A DNA stretch of 64,000 bases from Anthoceros angustus (GCA_010909165.1 MU008211.1:248001-312000), one strand, 5' to 3'; shown: positions 43,572-54,310, numbered from the stretch's first letter. A program made the numbers and translations. Notes: generated by a model from the sequence alone, not told the origin.

Positions 43572-46225
43572 TCACGGTCGACCCTTGCAACTGCAACACC
43601 CATTTGCGAATCGATGCACACGGTACCCATCCCTTACAACAATGTCTCTCTGTTCAAGCCTCGACATGATCTCCGTGGAACTGTGGCAGTCACTGCACAT
43701 GCGTAGATTCTTCGTTACCACCAGAGGTGTCCCACTCGGAGTGTTCAACAGACCAAACGCCAGAGCTAGCTTCTCAGCATGCCCACAAAGCACATCTTCC
43801 TTTTCCTTCTCAGACAGTGGCTTCAGCACCAACTTTGTGTGAGGTACGTGGCCTCCTTCCTGCTTCACACGTGCATTCGTGCTCTCTACCTTAAGCGCAA
43901 TATCCTCTCTCCTTTCTCCCACCAGAAATCTGTGTACCTGCTTATTCACCTCAATGGTCGCCACAGCAGGTTTCTTGTTAGCTCCTGCTGCCCTTCTACG
44001 TGTTTCAATCCTGTCTACATCGGTCCACCTTCCTGCATCTGCGTAGGCACTGGCCATGAGCACATATGCGGGAGCATCCTGCGGGTCCAGCCTAACAATG
44101 CTTTCAAAACACCACATCGCTCTCTCCAAATCCCCGTGAGTTTTGCAAGCATTCAACAAACACCTCAAGCCCACAACATTATTTTGGCCCTCACATGAAA
44201 GTAGCATCTTCTCTGCCTCATCTAGATGGCCAGCACGCCCAAGAAGATCAATCATGCAGGTGTAATGCTCAATAGTAGGTTTGATGCCATGCTCTTCAGC
44301 CATGGAATCAAAGTGCCTGCGACCCTCCTGTACAAGTCCCTCATGACTGCATGCTACTAAAAGGCAAGTAGAAGTAGCATGGTTTGGCTGAATACCGGCA
44401 ACTAACATCTCCTCAAAACAAGCTAGCGCCTTGTGGCCATCATCACAAGAACCATACCCAGATATCAGGGCATTCCATGTCACCACATCCTTTGTTCATG
44501 CTGTCAAAACCTGGCGTGCATCTTCCAGTTCACCACATTTTGCATACATGTCCACTAGGCAGGTGCCCACTACATTATCCAGCAGTCCTCTTTCCACAAT
44601 CTGAGTGCAGCTGCCTGCCCTTCTGTAAGGCACCAGTGCTTGCACAGGCCTTCAGAAGGCAAGCAAAAGTAACATGGTCAGCCAAAATGAGGCCTCTGCT
44701 CCATTTGTCCATACAGACAAGCGCCTCTTGGCGAGTCCTTGCTGTGCATACCCAGCAATCAGGGCATTCCATGTCACCACATCCTTTGTTCATGCTGTCA
44801 AAACCTGGCGTGCATCTTCCAGTTCACCACATTTTGCATACATGTCCACCAGGCAGTTGCCCACCACGTTATCCAGCAGTCCTCTTTCAACAATCTGTGA
44901 GTGCAGCTGCCTGCCCTTCTGTAAGGCACCAGTGCTTGCACAGGCCTTCAGAAGGCAAGCAAAAGTAACATGGTTAGCCAAAATGAGGCCCTCCTGCTCC
45001 ATTTGTCCATACAACAAGCGCCTCATGTCCAGCCCTTGCTGCATACCCAGCAATCAGGGCATTCCATGTCACCACATTCTTTGTGTTCATGCTGTCAAAA
45101 CCTGGCGTGCATCTTTCAGTTCACCACATTTTGCATACCCAGATATCAGGGCATTCCATGTCACCACATCCTTTGTGGCCATGCTGTCAAAACCTGGCGT
45201 GCATCTTTCAGTTCCACATTTTGCATACATGTCCACCAGGCAGTTGCCAACAAACAAGTTAGTTGGAATGCCACTGTGCAACACATCACAGTGCACTTTT
45301 CTGCCAGATTCCAAGTCAGCAAATGCACAAGCTTGAAGGGCAGCTACAAAGACGTGAGCATCCGCCTTCACTCCTGACCTACGCATCTCATGGTACAGTT
45401 GTATGGCCTCATTAGGTTTCCCATGCTTAGCATGTGCAGATTATGGAAGACCACATGAAGGCATCTGGTTTGCCCACCCTGGTGAACACATCCATGGCCT
45501 CCTCTAGCCTACCTCCACATGCATACATGCGCAAGATATGGTTCCCCAAGTATGCATTCGACTCGTACCCAAGTTTGACAGTGAGATCATGAACTCGTCG
45601 CCCCACAACCAAATCCTTCTTAGCTGTACACAGTTTAGCACAGTGTAAACAGAGACTGAGAATAGCAGAGTCTGTCTGCGCCAGAGATTCCAGGGCTCCA
45701 ACGGCCTCAGAAAGCTTCCCTGCTGACATAACGTGCTCACGGTTCCAGCCGTTACGACGCCCATTTCCGATCCTGCACGCCTGAGGTTCAGGCTTATCCG
45801 GAGCTCGACTTGGAAGGAGAGGCACCATGACCCATCTGCATATCCAACAAGCTGCTCATCAACCCAAGCTGGCTTAAACATGTTGTTTAACCACAGGACC
45901 TCGCCGGACCCTTACGCCGGAAGTCCGGCGAACGGGAGCTCTTTTCCTCTCGTCTGTTGTCCCACCACATTGCAGGCTCCAGAAAGAATTGTTGCCACAA
46001 GTGCTCCTGCTCCTGGCGACGACCATCCTTGGAAACCTTGTCGCGACCCACAAGTTTTATGGGAGATGGAAGTACTTGGCACCTTACACTGCTGCACCTG
46101 GAGGCTTGGTTATTTGCCAGGGATTGACTTCCTGGGGTGAGGTGAGCGGGAGCTACCCGTAGAATCCCTGGAGACACACCAATTTGTTGGGTCCACGACT
46201 TGTCCGGTTGCCATATTGTGGCCAT
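43572..46225 (-). pseudogene. PPR-1: PLS-class PPR protein with OSB-like PDF motif and DYW:KP deaminase
   Basis: Minus strand, frameshifted as read. N-terminal block: LWQQFFLEPAMWWDNRREEK then SPDFRRK (about 45950), and in the next frame SGEVLWLNN and FKPAWVDEQL. This matches the PDF motif of organellar OSB proteins. PPR repeats follow, such as FMWSSII, CLVDMYAKCGELEDARQV and DVVTWNALISGY. One PPR unit is repeated by a local 290-bp duplication (44500-45060). The last 304 codons (44486-43572) are open and hold the E domains, the KKPAVATIEV box and the deaminase site HAEK with CSDCH. They end in CSCKGRP. Expected role: organelle RNA editing, U-to-C if DYW:KP behaves as elsewhere. The frameshifts may be read errors. 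Confidence 0.85.
44500..45060 (-). repeat. Intragenic PPR tandem duplication, about 285 bp
   Basis: 44510-44770 and 44795-45055 share long identical runs (CTGTCAAAACCTGGCGTGCA, CACATTTTGCATACATGTCC, GCCTTCAGAAGGCAAGCAAA), and part of it occurs a third time at 45090-45230. This adds a PPR module to PPR-1 relative to PPR-2. Confidence 0.88.
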
Positions 46226-46700
46226 CGTTCAGGGACAGTTGTCCCAAGATGAGGCTACGTACATAACAACTGACTATGTACGCGGGATGCCCAGGTACAT
46301 ACTGTGCATGATCACACCACCCCTGAAGTGTGATGCACACGCTTTCTTCACTGGGTACCTAGAGACGAAGAAGACTAGGTACCTACAAGGAGAAGGTTTC
46401 TGATTTATGGGTTCGAGGTTTCAGACAGAAACTGATGTGTTAAGGTAGCATGCTCCGTTTACGCTCTAAATTGTATAGGTACGCAGTTTAAGACATATTC
46501 ATTCCAGAAAGAGAGGGAGAGATTATTCGATTTTCATTGTTCCTGTTACGATAAAACGTGGATGAGTATTACCCATCCATGTGCTAATCACGGTGTGGAC
46601 AGGGATAGAGCTAAGCAAGCAAGCACATTTGTCTCCAAGAAGAAAAGCAGTAGTGTTCTCTGGCGTCCACACATGAGCACTGGCTAGTTGTTTTTTGTTC
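45880..46700. other. PPR-1 5' region and spacer to PPR-2
   Basis: 45880-46130 holds the PDF-motif coding of PPR-1; 46130-46700 has no recognised gene or element. The spacer is what remains between two members of a tandem duplication of about 3.05 kb. Confidence 0.5.
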
Positions 46701-49183
46701 TTAGGGTCGTCCCTTACAACTACAACAACCAGCTGCGAATCGATGAACACGGTACCCATCCCTTACAACAATGTCTCTCTGTTCAAGCCTTGACAAGATC
46801 TCCGTGGAACTGTGGCAGTCACTGCACATGCATAGATTCTTCGTTACCACCAGAGGTGTCCCACTCGGAGTGTTCAACAGACCAAACGCCAGAGCTAGCT
46901 TCTCAGCATGCCCGCAAAGCACATCTTCCTTTTCCTTCTCGCACAGTGGCTTCAACACCAACTTTGTGTGAGGTACGTGGCCTCCTTCCTGCTTCAGACG
47001 TGCATTCGTGCTCTGTACCTTTAGCGCAATATCATCTTTTCTATCTCCCACTGCAAATGTATGTACCTGCTTCTTCACCTCAATGGTCGCCACTGCACGT
47101 TTCTTGTTAGCTCCTGCTACCCTTCTCTGTGTTTCAATCCTGTCTACATCGGTCCACCTACTTGCATCGGCGTAGGCATCGGCCATGATCACATATGCGG
47201 ACGGCCGCTGAGGGTCCAGCCCAACACTGCTTTCAAAACACCACATCGCCCTCTCTAAATCCCAGTGACTTTTGCACGCATTCAACAAAGACGTCAAGCC
47301 CACAACATTACTTTGGCTGTCGCATGATAAAAGCATGTTCTCTGCCTCATCTAGATGGCCAGCACGCCCAATCAAAGTGCTTGCGACCCTCAGACGCCAG
47401 TCCCTCATGACTGCATGCAACTAGAAGGCAAGTAAAAGTTGCATCGTTAGGTTGAATACCGGCAACTAGCATCTCCTCAAAACACGCTCGTGCCTTGTGA
47501 CCTTCATCACATACACCGTATCCAGATATCAGATCATTCCATGTCACCACATCCTTTACGGCCAAGCTGTCAAAAACCTGGCGCGCAGCCTCCAGTTCAC
47601 CACATTTTGCATACATGTCCACCAGTCAGTTGCCCAACACTACGTTATCAAGCAATCCCATTTTGACAATCTGTGCGTGCAGCTGCCTGCCCTTCTGTAT
47701 GGCACCAGTGCTCGCACAGGCGTCCAGAAGGCAAGCAAAAGTAACATGGTTAGCTACAATCAGGCCCTCCTCCTCCATATGTCCATACACAACAAGCCTC
47801 TCATGCCCGAGCCCTTGCTGCGCATACGCGGCGATCAGCGCCGTCCATGTCACCACATTCTTGTGGCCATGCTGTCAAAAACTCGGCGTGCATCTTTCAG
47901 TTCACCACATTTTGCATACATGTCCACCAGGCAGGTGCCCACCAGCGTATCATCCAGCAGTACTCTTTCAACAACCTGTGAGTGCAGCTGCCTGCCATCC
48001 TGTAGGGCACCAGTGCTTCCACACGACTTCAGAATGCAAGCAAAAGTAACATGGTCAGCCAAAACGAAGCCCTCTTTCTCCATCTGTCCATACAGAGCAA
48101 GCGCCTCCTGGCCGAGTCCTTGCTGTGCATACCCAGATATCAGGGCATTCCATGTCACCACATCCTTTGTGGTCATGCTGTCAAAAACCTGGCGTGCATC
48201 ATTCAGTTCCCCACATTTTGCATATATGTCCACAAGGCAGTTGCCAACAAACAAGTTGGTAGGAATGCCACTGCCCAACACATCACAGTGCACTTTTTTG
48301 CCAGATTCCAAGTTGGCAGCAAATGCACAAGCTTGGAGTGCAGCTATAAAGACGTGAGCATCCGCCTCCACTCCTGACCTACGCATCTCGTGGTACAGTT
48401 GTACGGCCTCATCAGGTTTCCCTTGTTTAGCATGCGCAGAGATAATGGAGGACCACATGAAAACAACTGGTTTGCCTACCCTCGTGAAACCATTCATGGC
48501 CCCCTCTAGCCTACCTCCACATGCATACATGCGCAAGATACGATTCCCCAAGTATACATTCGACTCGTGCTCAAGTTTGACAGTGAGGTCATGAAGTCGT
48601 CGACCCAAAACCAAATCCTTCTTAGCTGTACACAGTTTCAGCACTGTGTAGAAGAGAGACTAAGAAATGGCAGAGTCTGTCTGTGCCAGACATTCCAAGG
48701 CTCCAACGGCCTCGGAAAGCTTCCCCTGCTGACATAACATGTTCACGGTTCCAGCCGTTACAACGCCCATTTCCGAGCCTTCACGCCTGCCAGGTTCAGG
48801 CTTATCCGGAAAACTTGACTTGGAAGGAGAGGGAGCATGGTCCGTCTGCATATCCAAGGCAACGAGCTGCTCATCAACCCAAGCTGGCTTAAACATGTTG
48901 TTTAACCACAGTCGCCGGACCCCTTACGACGGAAGTCGGGCGACAGGGAGCTCTTCTTGTCGCGTCTGTTGTCCCACCACATGGTGGAATCCAGAAAAAA
49001 TTGTTGCCACAAGTGCTCCTGCTCCTGGCAACGACCATCGCTAGAAAACCCGTCCCCACCCACAAATTTTCCCGACAGTGAAAGTGCTGGGTTCCTTACA
49101 CTGCTGCACCTGGAACCCATTTCCGACTCTTCACGCCTCCCAGGTTTGGAAGGAGAGGCACTATGACCCATCTGCATGTGCAA
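46701..49183 (-). pseudogene. PPR-2: second PLS-class PPR protein with PDF motif and DYW:KP deaminase
   Basis: Tandem paralogue of PPR-1. PDF motif: LWQQFFLDSTMWWDNRRDKK and SPDFRRKGSG (about 48940), then FKPAWVDEQL at 48892. A long open stretch (48644-47850) has VKLEHESNVYLGNRIL, FMWSSIISAHAKQGKPDEAV, NALISGYAQQGLGQEAL and further P, L and S repeats. Lesions: TAG at 48660, one-base loss at about 47855, TGC to TGA at 47626, and a deletion near 47360 removing the end of one repeat. The C-terminal 239-codon frame (47420-46701) has KKRAVATIEV, where PPR-1 has KKPA, then HAEK, CSDCH and the end CSCKGRP. Expected location: mitochondrion or plastid. Confidence 0.85.
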
Positions 49184-49208
49184 CGAAAACAGCTGCTCAT
49201 CAATGGCG

Positions 49209-49357
49209 ATGGCGGGTTAGAGTGATTGCGAGAGGATGTAGGAGAGAGTGATGGTGGGTTGGAGTGATTGCGGGAGGATGTAGGAGGGAGCGATGGCGGG
49301 TTGGACTTATTGCGGGAGGATGTAGGAGGGAGCTATGACAGGTTGGACTGGAGGAGG
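49209..49357. repeat. 42-bp minisatellite, about 3.5 copies
   Basis: Units at 49209, 49251 and 49293, and a partial at 49335: ATGGCGGGTTGGAGTGATTG plus CGGGAGGATGTAGGAGGGAGCG. It is immediately upstream of PPR-2 on the gene's strand. Length divisible by three. Confidence 0.93.
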
Positions 49358-49454
49358 ATGGAATGGAGACACTTTAAGTAGAAAGAAAAACGATGGAAAA
49401 AACACCATCTACACTAAAAAAACGGGTCAACCCAACAAAGGTCACCATACCAAG

Positions 49455-50680
49455 GGGGACTAACTCTCGCAATCGTTTTTTTCAAAACTACCTACTGCCC
49501 TTAGACTCTCGTGATCGGGGATAAGAAAGGGCCTACCTACCATCGCCGTCAAAGAAGCCGCCTCCCCTGCGCTAGTCGCCGTCCTGTACATCACGTTCGC
49601 CAACGCCCTCTGCAGGGCGATGGACACCCGTTGCTTGAAGAAAGACACAATACAAGAAAGGGGGAGACCAACCCTATTCCAGTAATCGTGGTAAGCTTTA
49701 GTACATGCCTTGAAGGACTTCGAAAAGTCTTGACCTATGACCCCGTGAGTCTCGATGGCGAGGGGGATAAAAGTGTGGTTGTTGTGCATAGGAGAGTACT
49801 TGTGGACCTTGGCCGTCGCGCAGCCTTCCACCGCCCAACCCGGGGGGTTGAGGATAATGTCCTCATAGACACTTGTCCCTGGTGGGGTCCATTACAATCA
49901 CATCAACGAAAATGGTCCCCTCGGGTCAAGAAAAGGTCAGCCCTGAGAGACATACCATTGAGCAAGATGTAGGGATGCTCCCTATAGGGAGAAAAGCCAC
50001 CCTCCTTGGCCACCGAGAACATGATGTCCCGGATGGCATCATGCGTAGCAATGCGCTGCCCGCCAGCGGGACAGCAGGCTAGATAGGTCCCAGGGTCATC
50101 AAGGGAAGCCCCACAACTGCAAGCAAAGAGAGAATAGGCCAAAGGTTGGACTAGACCCAAGCGAAAACCCAACGCAGTAGAAATGGTTGCTGGTGCGATG
50201 TGGAATGCCTGGATACTGGGACAAGCCAAAAGCCAGGAGCATGCTCTCTTCCCCGAGCAAGAGCAAAGCTAGGTGGGCCTTAGAATGGAGGAATCCCAAA
50301 GAAGGCCTAGCTGATGATGATCCTAGCCTCAGAGGATAGAGATCCCCTGGCCACCCTTAAGGACGCTTGCAAGGGAAATACCCCCTTCTCAACCCCCGAG
50401 ACGAACGCCTCCAAAATGAAGGAGTCTCGAATTAAGAATTGGGGGCAGAGAGGGCCCAGCTTCCTAAAAAAGCCATTGGCATAGAGACCTAGGTCCGTGG
50501 CAAGTAGACCGGTGCCCCCAAATGCCACATGAAGGGAAGCCTGCTGCTTGGCCAGGTCCCCAGGGGCGCACTCGAAAGTGCCTAGGCCAATGATGGCGCC
50601 CAAAGCCTGCAAAATCCGCCTGTCGAAGGCTCCGAGGCAGGACAAGAAAGACGGGGAAGGAGCAATTGTACATACAAGGT
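49455..50680 (-). mobile_element. LINE-B: 5'-truncated LINE, C-terminal region only
   Basis: Minus strand, three frames in series. CLGAFDRRILQALGAIIGLG and KQQASLHVAFGGTGLLATDL (50650-50500) come first. The Cys motif FACSCGASLDD...CCPAGGQRIATHDAIRDIMF (about 50110-50020) follows, then LRADLFLTRGDHFR. HTFIPLAIETHGVIGQDFSK and VSIALQRALANVMYRTATSA (about 49780-49590) close the protein. It is the same protein region as LINE-A, so both are short 3' survivors of related elements. No poly(A) or clear TSD seen. Confidence 0.75.
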
Positions 50681-50689
50681 ATGGGTTTA

Positions 50690-51178
50690 AGATATCGGCT
50701 TATTTAAGCAAATCATGATTTTCAAAACTATTACGGGGTTTGCAAGGAAACCCTACACACGCAGGTTGCGTTACTTTAATTTGCGTTACGGCATCCCCTT
50801 TTCCAAACTTGAAGGCAGCAGTCTGCAAGGCCACCTAGTTGCTTGTTTGTGCCTGTGATTCCAAGCGCAACTCCATCTTTGTGACTGCCGCAAGCTTGCA
50901 TTGGAGCGGTGCCAAGTTCCCTTGGAGGCAGACGACCTACGGAACATGTGAGTTTCTAATCTTCAGGGCCGTTTGTGCATCCAATTTGTGATTACGGAGT
51001 GCCGTTGCCTGGAATTGCAGAGTTTGAAGATGGCAAGCGGCAGGAGGAGCACGAAGGACCAGCCGATGGAGGAAGATGACACTGCCCCACTTCGAAGAAG
51101 ACAAGCGGGCTCGAGGCGAAGCCCGCCCCAGCGGAACCGGCGAGGCACCACCATCCACGTCGCCGCCTGAAGACACCT
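50690..51178 (+). other. Mostly non-coding; possible small basic exon at 51030-51170
   Basis: After an acceptor-like CCTGGAATTGCAG, the frame MASGRRSTKDQPMEEDDTAP then RRRQAGSRRSPPQRNRRG runs to TGA at 51168. It is basic and unrecognised. The rest shows no gene. Confidence 0.3.
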
Positions 51179-51357
51179 TGTTGAAGGGGTAACCCTACAC
51201 TAGTCAACAAATGGGCGAACTAGGGTTATATATTGGGTTAGTTAGTTAATGATACTTAAAAATAATTTTGTTCATTAATTCATCATTTTATCATTTTTTG
51301 CCAGTTCTATGCAAAAGGCCTCTCTCTCGGCTCTCGCCTTCTGCTCTAACATTCACA
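51179..51357 (+). repeat. Copia-3 5' LTR, 179 bp
   Basis: TGTTGAAGGGGTAACCC ... CTAACATTCACA, ending at the primer site. Similar length and start to Copia-2 (TGTTAGAG...AACCCC). TATA-like TTATATATTG at about 51227 is a likely promoter core. Confidence 0.75.
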
Positions 51358-51369
51358 TGGTATCAGAGC
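51358..51369 (+). promoter_or_regulatory. Copia-3 primer binding site
   Basis: TGGTATCAGAGC, tRNA-Met type, 34 bp before the ORF0 start codon. Confidence 0.93.
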
Positions 51370-51402
51370 TCCAGGCTTGATGTTTTTGTTTCGACCCTAA
51401 CT

Positions 51403-52124
51403 ATGCCTCGGCGCGGCGGTTTTGTCTGTCAGGGGCGTGATTCGCGTTTCAACATATGCGAAGACATACAACACACTTCTAGGACAATACCGGCCAGATT
51501 GAGCAACGCCTCTCTAGTGGGAGGACATCACTTAATAACGTGGTCCCCAAACCGGGGAGGCCTTGGGAACTCCTGCACCAATCATTGCGATTCTCAATTT
51601 CGAGAATACAAAGCCCGAGATAAATACTTCAGGGATCAACTGAAGGACAGGAGGAGAAGGCAAGAAAAAGCTTCCGACTTTTCTGCTTAAACCGCCCCAG
51701 ACCACGACCCGCGACGATGCGCATCCTCTTCGGTCGCGACTCTACTCGCACCTCAATTCCTTCTCCGAGCACCGACATCGAAGCCAGCTTGCATCGCTTG
51801 GAATCAAGTCTGGGCCACATCCTCTCCACGCAAGAAGCAATCCAAACAAGATTGGTTGTTCAGAACATGCAAACCCAGGCTTCAATTGATTGCATCTACG
51901 ACGAGATTGCATACCAGATCAAGAAGATTGTTGAGCACCTGCAGAAGTTGGACATCTCCATGACCGGGCAGGTCCCAGCTCTCGGCGATCTGCTTCCGCG
52001 CTTGAGGCAGCGAGGTCTGACGCCCTGTGACGCATTGGGCTCGCCTTGTCTGACATACAACCCGCCTCTTGACCTGCATCACACCCACTGGATGAGGTTA
52101 GAAGAGTCGTGTCTTGTCGGGTGA
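51403..52124 (+). pseudogene. Copia-3 ORF0, one frameshift
   Basis: ATG at 51403: MPRRGGFVCQGRDSRFNI and an Arg/Lys-rich stretch QLKDRRRRQEK to TAA at 51690. It continues in another frame from about 51700 with SLHRLESSLGHILSTQEAIQ, IAYQIKKIVEHLQKLDI and PALGDLLPRLRQRG. Arg-rich N-terminus, central helix and a short Leu-rich end repeat the plan of ORF0 in Copia-1, -2 and -4. Third position-conserved example; no known domain. Confidence 0.6.
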
Positions 52125-52401
52125 AGCAACTTCAAACAGTTGGTGTAGTCTCTTGCCAACCGACACATCTCTTCACAACAAGGAAAAATAGACAAAAATT
52201 AGCAATGTTGGGGAGAGCCTTGTCGAGCCACACACGATAGACCAGTCAGTTCCACACTGCTTGGCTCACCCTGTGTGCCCGGACATGTCTTTCCCCTGCA
52301 CTAAATTTTGTCAGTTTTTCCTTCCACAGACTACAGAGCACAGCATGCCATACCTGATGCCCTTCTCTAGGTCATAAACTTTTCAGAGGGGATTTCTACG
52401 T

Positions 52402-52799
52402 ATGTCAGATAGCTCTTGGTCTTCAGAGGCAAGTGGTGATACCCATCTTCTTAGTGATTCTAGTGCAGATCACAACGATCTCGAAGATCCCATTGTTGAT
52501 CTACTTGCACAGCAGCTGCAGGCACTCACTTTAGCTTCAAAGATGGGCACTAATCCCCCACCACCACCACCTCCGCCTCCACCCCCGGGCTGGACCAAGG
52601 TTCCTGCCACACCTTCCCCCACTTTCACCTCAGAGTTGAAAGAGAAAGATCGATTTAATGGCACCAAATACCCTGTTTGGAGGGTGCGCATGAGATCTAC
52701 ACTTGAGGCTCACGGCATGTGGGGAGTGGTGGATCAATCTAACCCAGAGCCTGATCCAAACAGCACGCCTCCACCCACTGTCACCCAAGTGGAGCGTTG
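52402..52799 (+). pseudogene. gag: Copia-3 gag N-terminal part, cut by the R repeat
   Basis: ATG at 52402. An acidic Ser-rich start with a long leader (DLLAQQLQALTLASKMGTN) is followed by a run of 11 prolines. The gag core FTSELKEKDRFNGTKYPVWR and HGMWGVVDQSNPEPD follows. It ends at TVTQVE where R copy 2 starts (about 52798). The downstream gag and pol are not found beyond R, so the element is truncated as well as interrupted. Confidence 0.82.
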
Positions 52800-53385
52800 T
52801 GTGGTGGGAGGTTCCCGGGACCCCCGGAACCCTCAGCCCTGTAGCGGCCATACTTATCCCACTATCGGTTCGTACAGTAGGTTTCGTTCCCACGAAGGAG
52901 TGGGGGAGCCCTTCCCCGCACGGATGGAGGGTGTGCCCTCCAGACCTCTCGACTCTCGGCCTCCGTCTGGCGCCCGATTATTCTGCTGCCCCTCCTACTA
53001 GCGCCACCTGACCCACTAGGTAAGTCACACTACCACCTATGCGCGATGACTTGAGTGTAGACCTCATGTGAGCACCGCCCAAGCTGCAGTGGCGACCACG
53101 GGACCCCGGACCACCGCGATGAACAATCCTCCACCAGTATGATCCTACACTTCCTAAGACCCTCCTCTTTCTCTTTTCTCTTTTCTCTTTTCTCTTTTCT
53201 CTTTTCTCTTTCTCTTTTCTCTTTTCTCTTTCTCTTTTCTCTTTCTCTTTCTCTTTTCTCTTTCTCTTTTCTCTTTCTCTTTCTCTTTCTCTTTTCTCTT
53301 TCTCTTTCTCTTTCTCTTCTCTTCTCCTTTCTTCTCTAATCTACCTCTTCCACTCTTCCTAGCTACCTACTCACAGGCGCCTCCA
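52800..53385 (+). repeat. R repeat copy 2
   Basis: Starts TGTGGTGGGAGGTTCC inside Copia-3 gag. Same order as copy 1: GGTTTCGTTCCCACGAAGGA, CCTCTCGACTC, GTAAGTCACACTACC, then a polypyrimidine tract at 53160-53340. It ends in CAGGCGCCTCCACCGTCACCCAAGTGG, where CACCCAAGTGG is gag flank repeated. Confidence 0.85.
53160..53340. repeat. Polypyrimidine mirror tract (CTTTT/CTTT)n, with a second at 53765-53930
   Basis: Nearly pure (TCTTTTC)n and (TCTTTC)n for about 175 bp in both R copies; copy 1 has a more irregular version at 16330-16510. Long homopurine/homopyrimidine mirror repeats can form triplex DNA. The Phe/Leu/Ser-rich open frames here are not genes. Confidence 0.95.
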
Positions 53386-54310
53386 CCGTCACCCAAGTGG
53401 GCGTTGTGTGGTGGGAGGTTCCGGGACCCCGGAACCCTCGGCCACTTAGCGCCACTTATCCCACTATCGGTTAAAGCGGTGGGTTTCGTTCCCACGAAGA
53501 GTGGGGAGCCCTTCCCGCCGGATGGAGGTGTGCCCTCCAGACCTCTCGACTCTCACCCGGCCTCCGTCTGGCGCCCGATTGACTAACCGCCTCCTACTAG
53601 CGCCCTGCCCGGGGTGACCCACACTAGGTAAGTCACACTATACGCGATGACCGGCCGCGTAGACCTCATCGCGAGCCGCCCAAGCTGCAGTGGCGACCAC
53701 GGGACCCCGGACCACTGTGATGAACAATCCTCCCGTGCGCAAATCCTACACTTCCTAAGACCCTCCTCTTTCTCTTTTCTCTTTTCTCTTTTCTCTTTTC
53801 TCTTTTCTCTTTTCTCTTTTCTCTTTTCTCTTTCTCTTTTCTCTTTTCTCTTTTCTCTTTTCTCTTTCTCTTTCTCTTTCTCTTTCTCTTTTCTCTTTCT
53901 CTTTCTCTTTCTCTTCTCTTCTCCTTTCTTCTCTAATCTACCTCTTCCACTCTTCCTAGCTACCTATCGTACAGGCGCCTCCAGCTCCCCACAGTGCCTC
54001 GGATCATAGGGTAGTGCCCTCACGGTCCTAGGCCGGACATCTGGCTGAGACCTCATGGCAGGAATTTATTAGGGACCTCCTTCACCCGCCCCAGCATGCC
54101 GTCTGCTGCAGCCTGGCAGCTCCCTCACCGCTCAAACACTCCCCAACTGCTACCTCAACAAAGAAAGGCGTGGGCCCAGCCCTTGCCCTGGTTACCGCAC
54201 CTCAAGACCCTACCAGACACCATGCACCCTCACACGGTCGGCAAGCACGTTTGCGTAGCAAACAAGCACACACAGGTCAGGAGAGCAAGGCATGATATTT
54301 TATTATGGGA
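53386..54310 (+). repeat. R repeat copy 3
   Basis: Tandem to copy 2 and starting with about 20 bp of Copia-3 gag flank (TCACCCAAGTGG) before GTGTGGTGGGAGGTTCC. It runs through a second polypyrimidine tract (53765-53930) and CACCATGCACCCTCACACGG to TTTTATTATGGGAGTTAACA. It extends farther than copy 2, matching copy 1 to the same point. Confidence 0.85.

Noticed and set aside
53139-54009. Phe/Leu/Ser-rich open frames
   Set aside because: Direct translation of (TCTTTT)n; no codon variation typical of genes.
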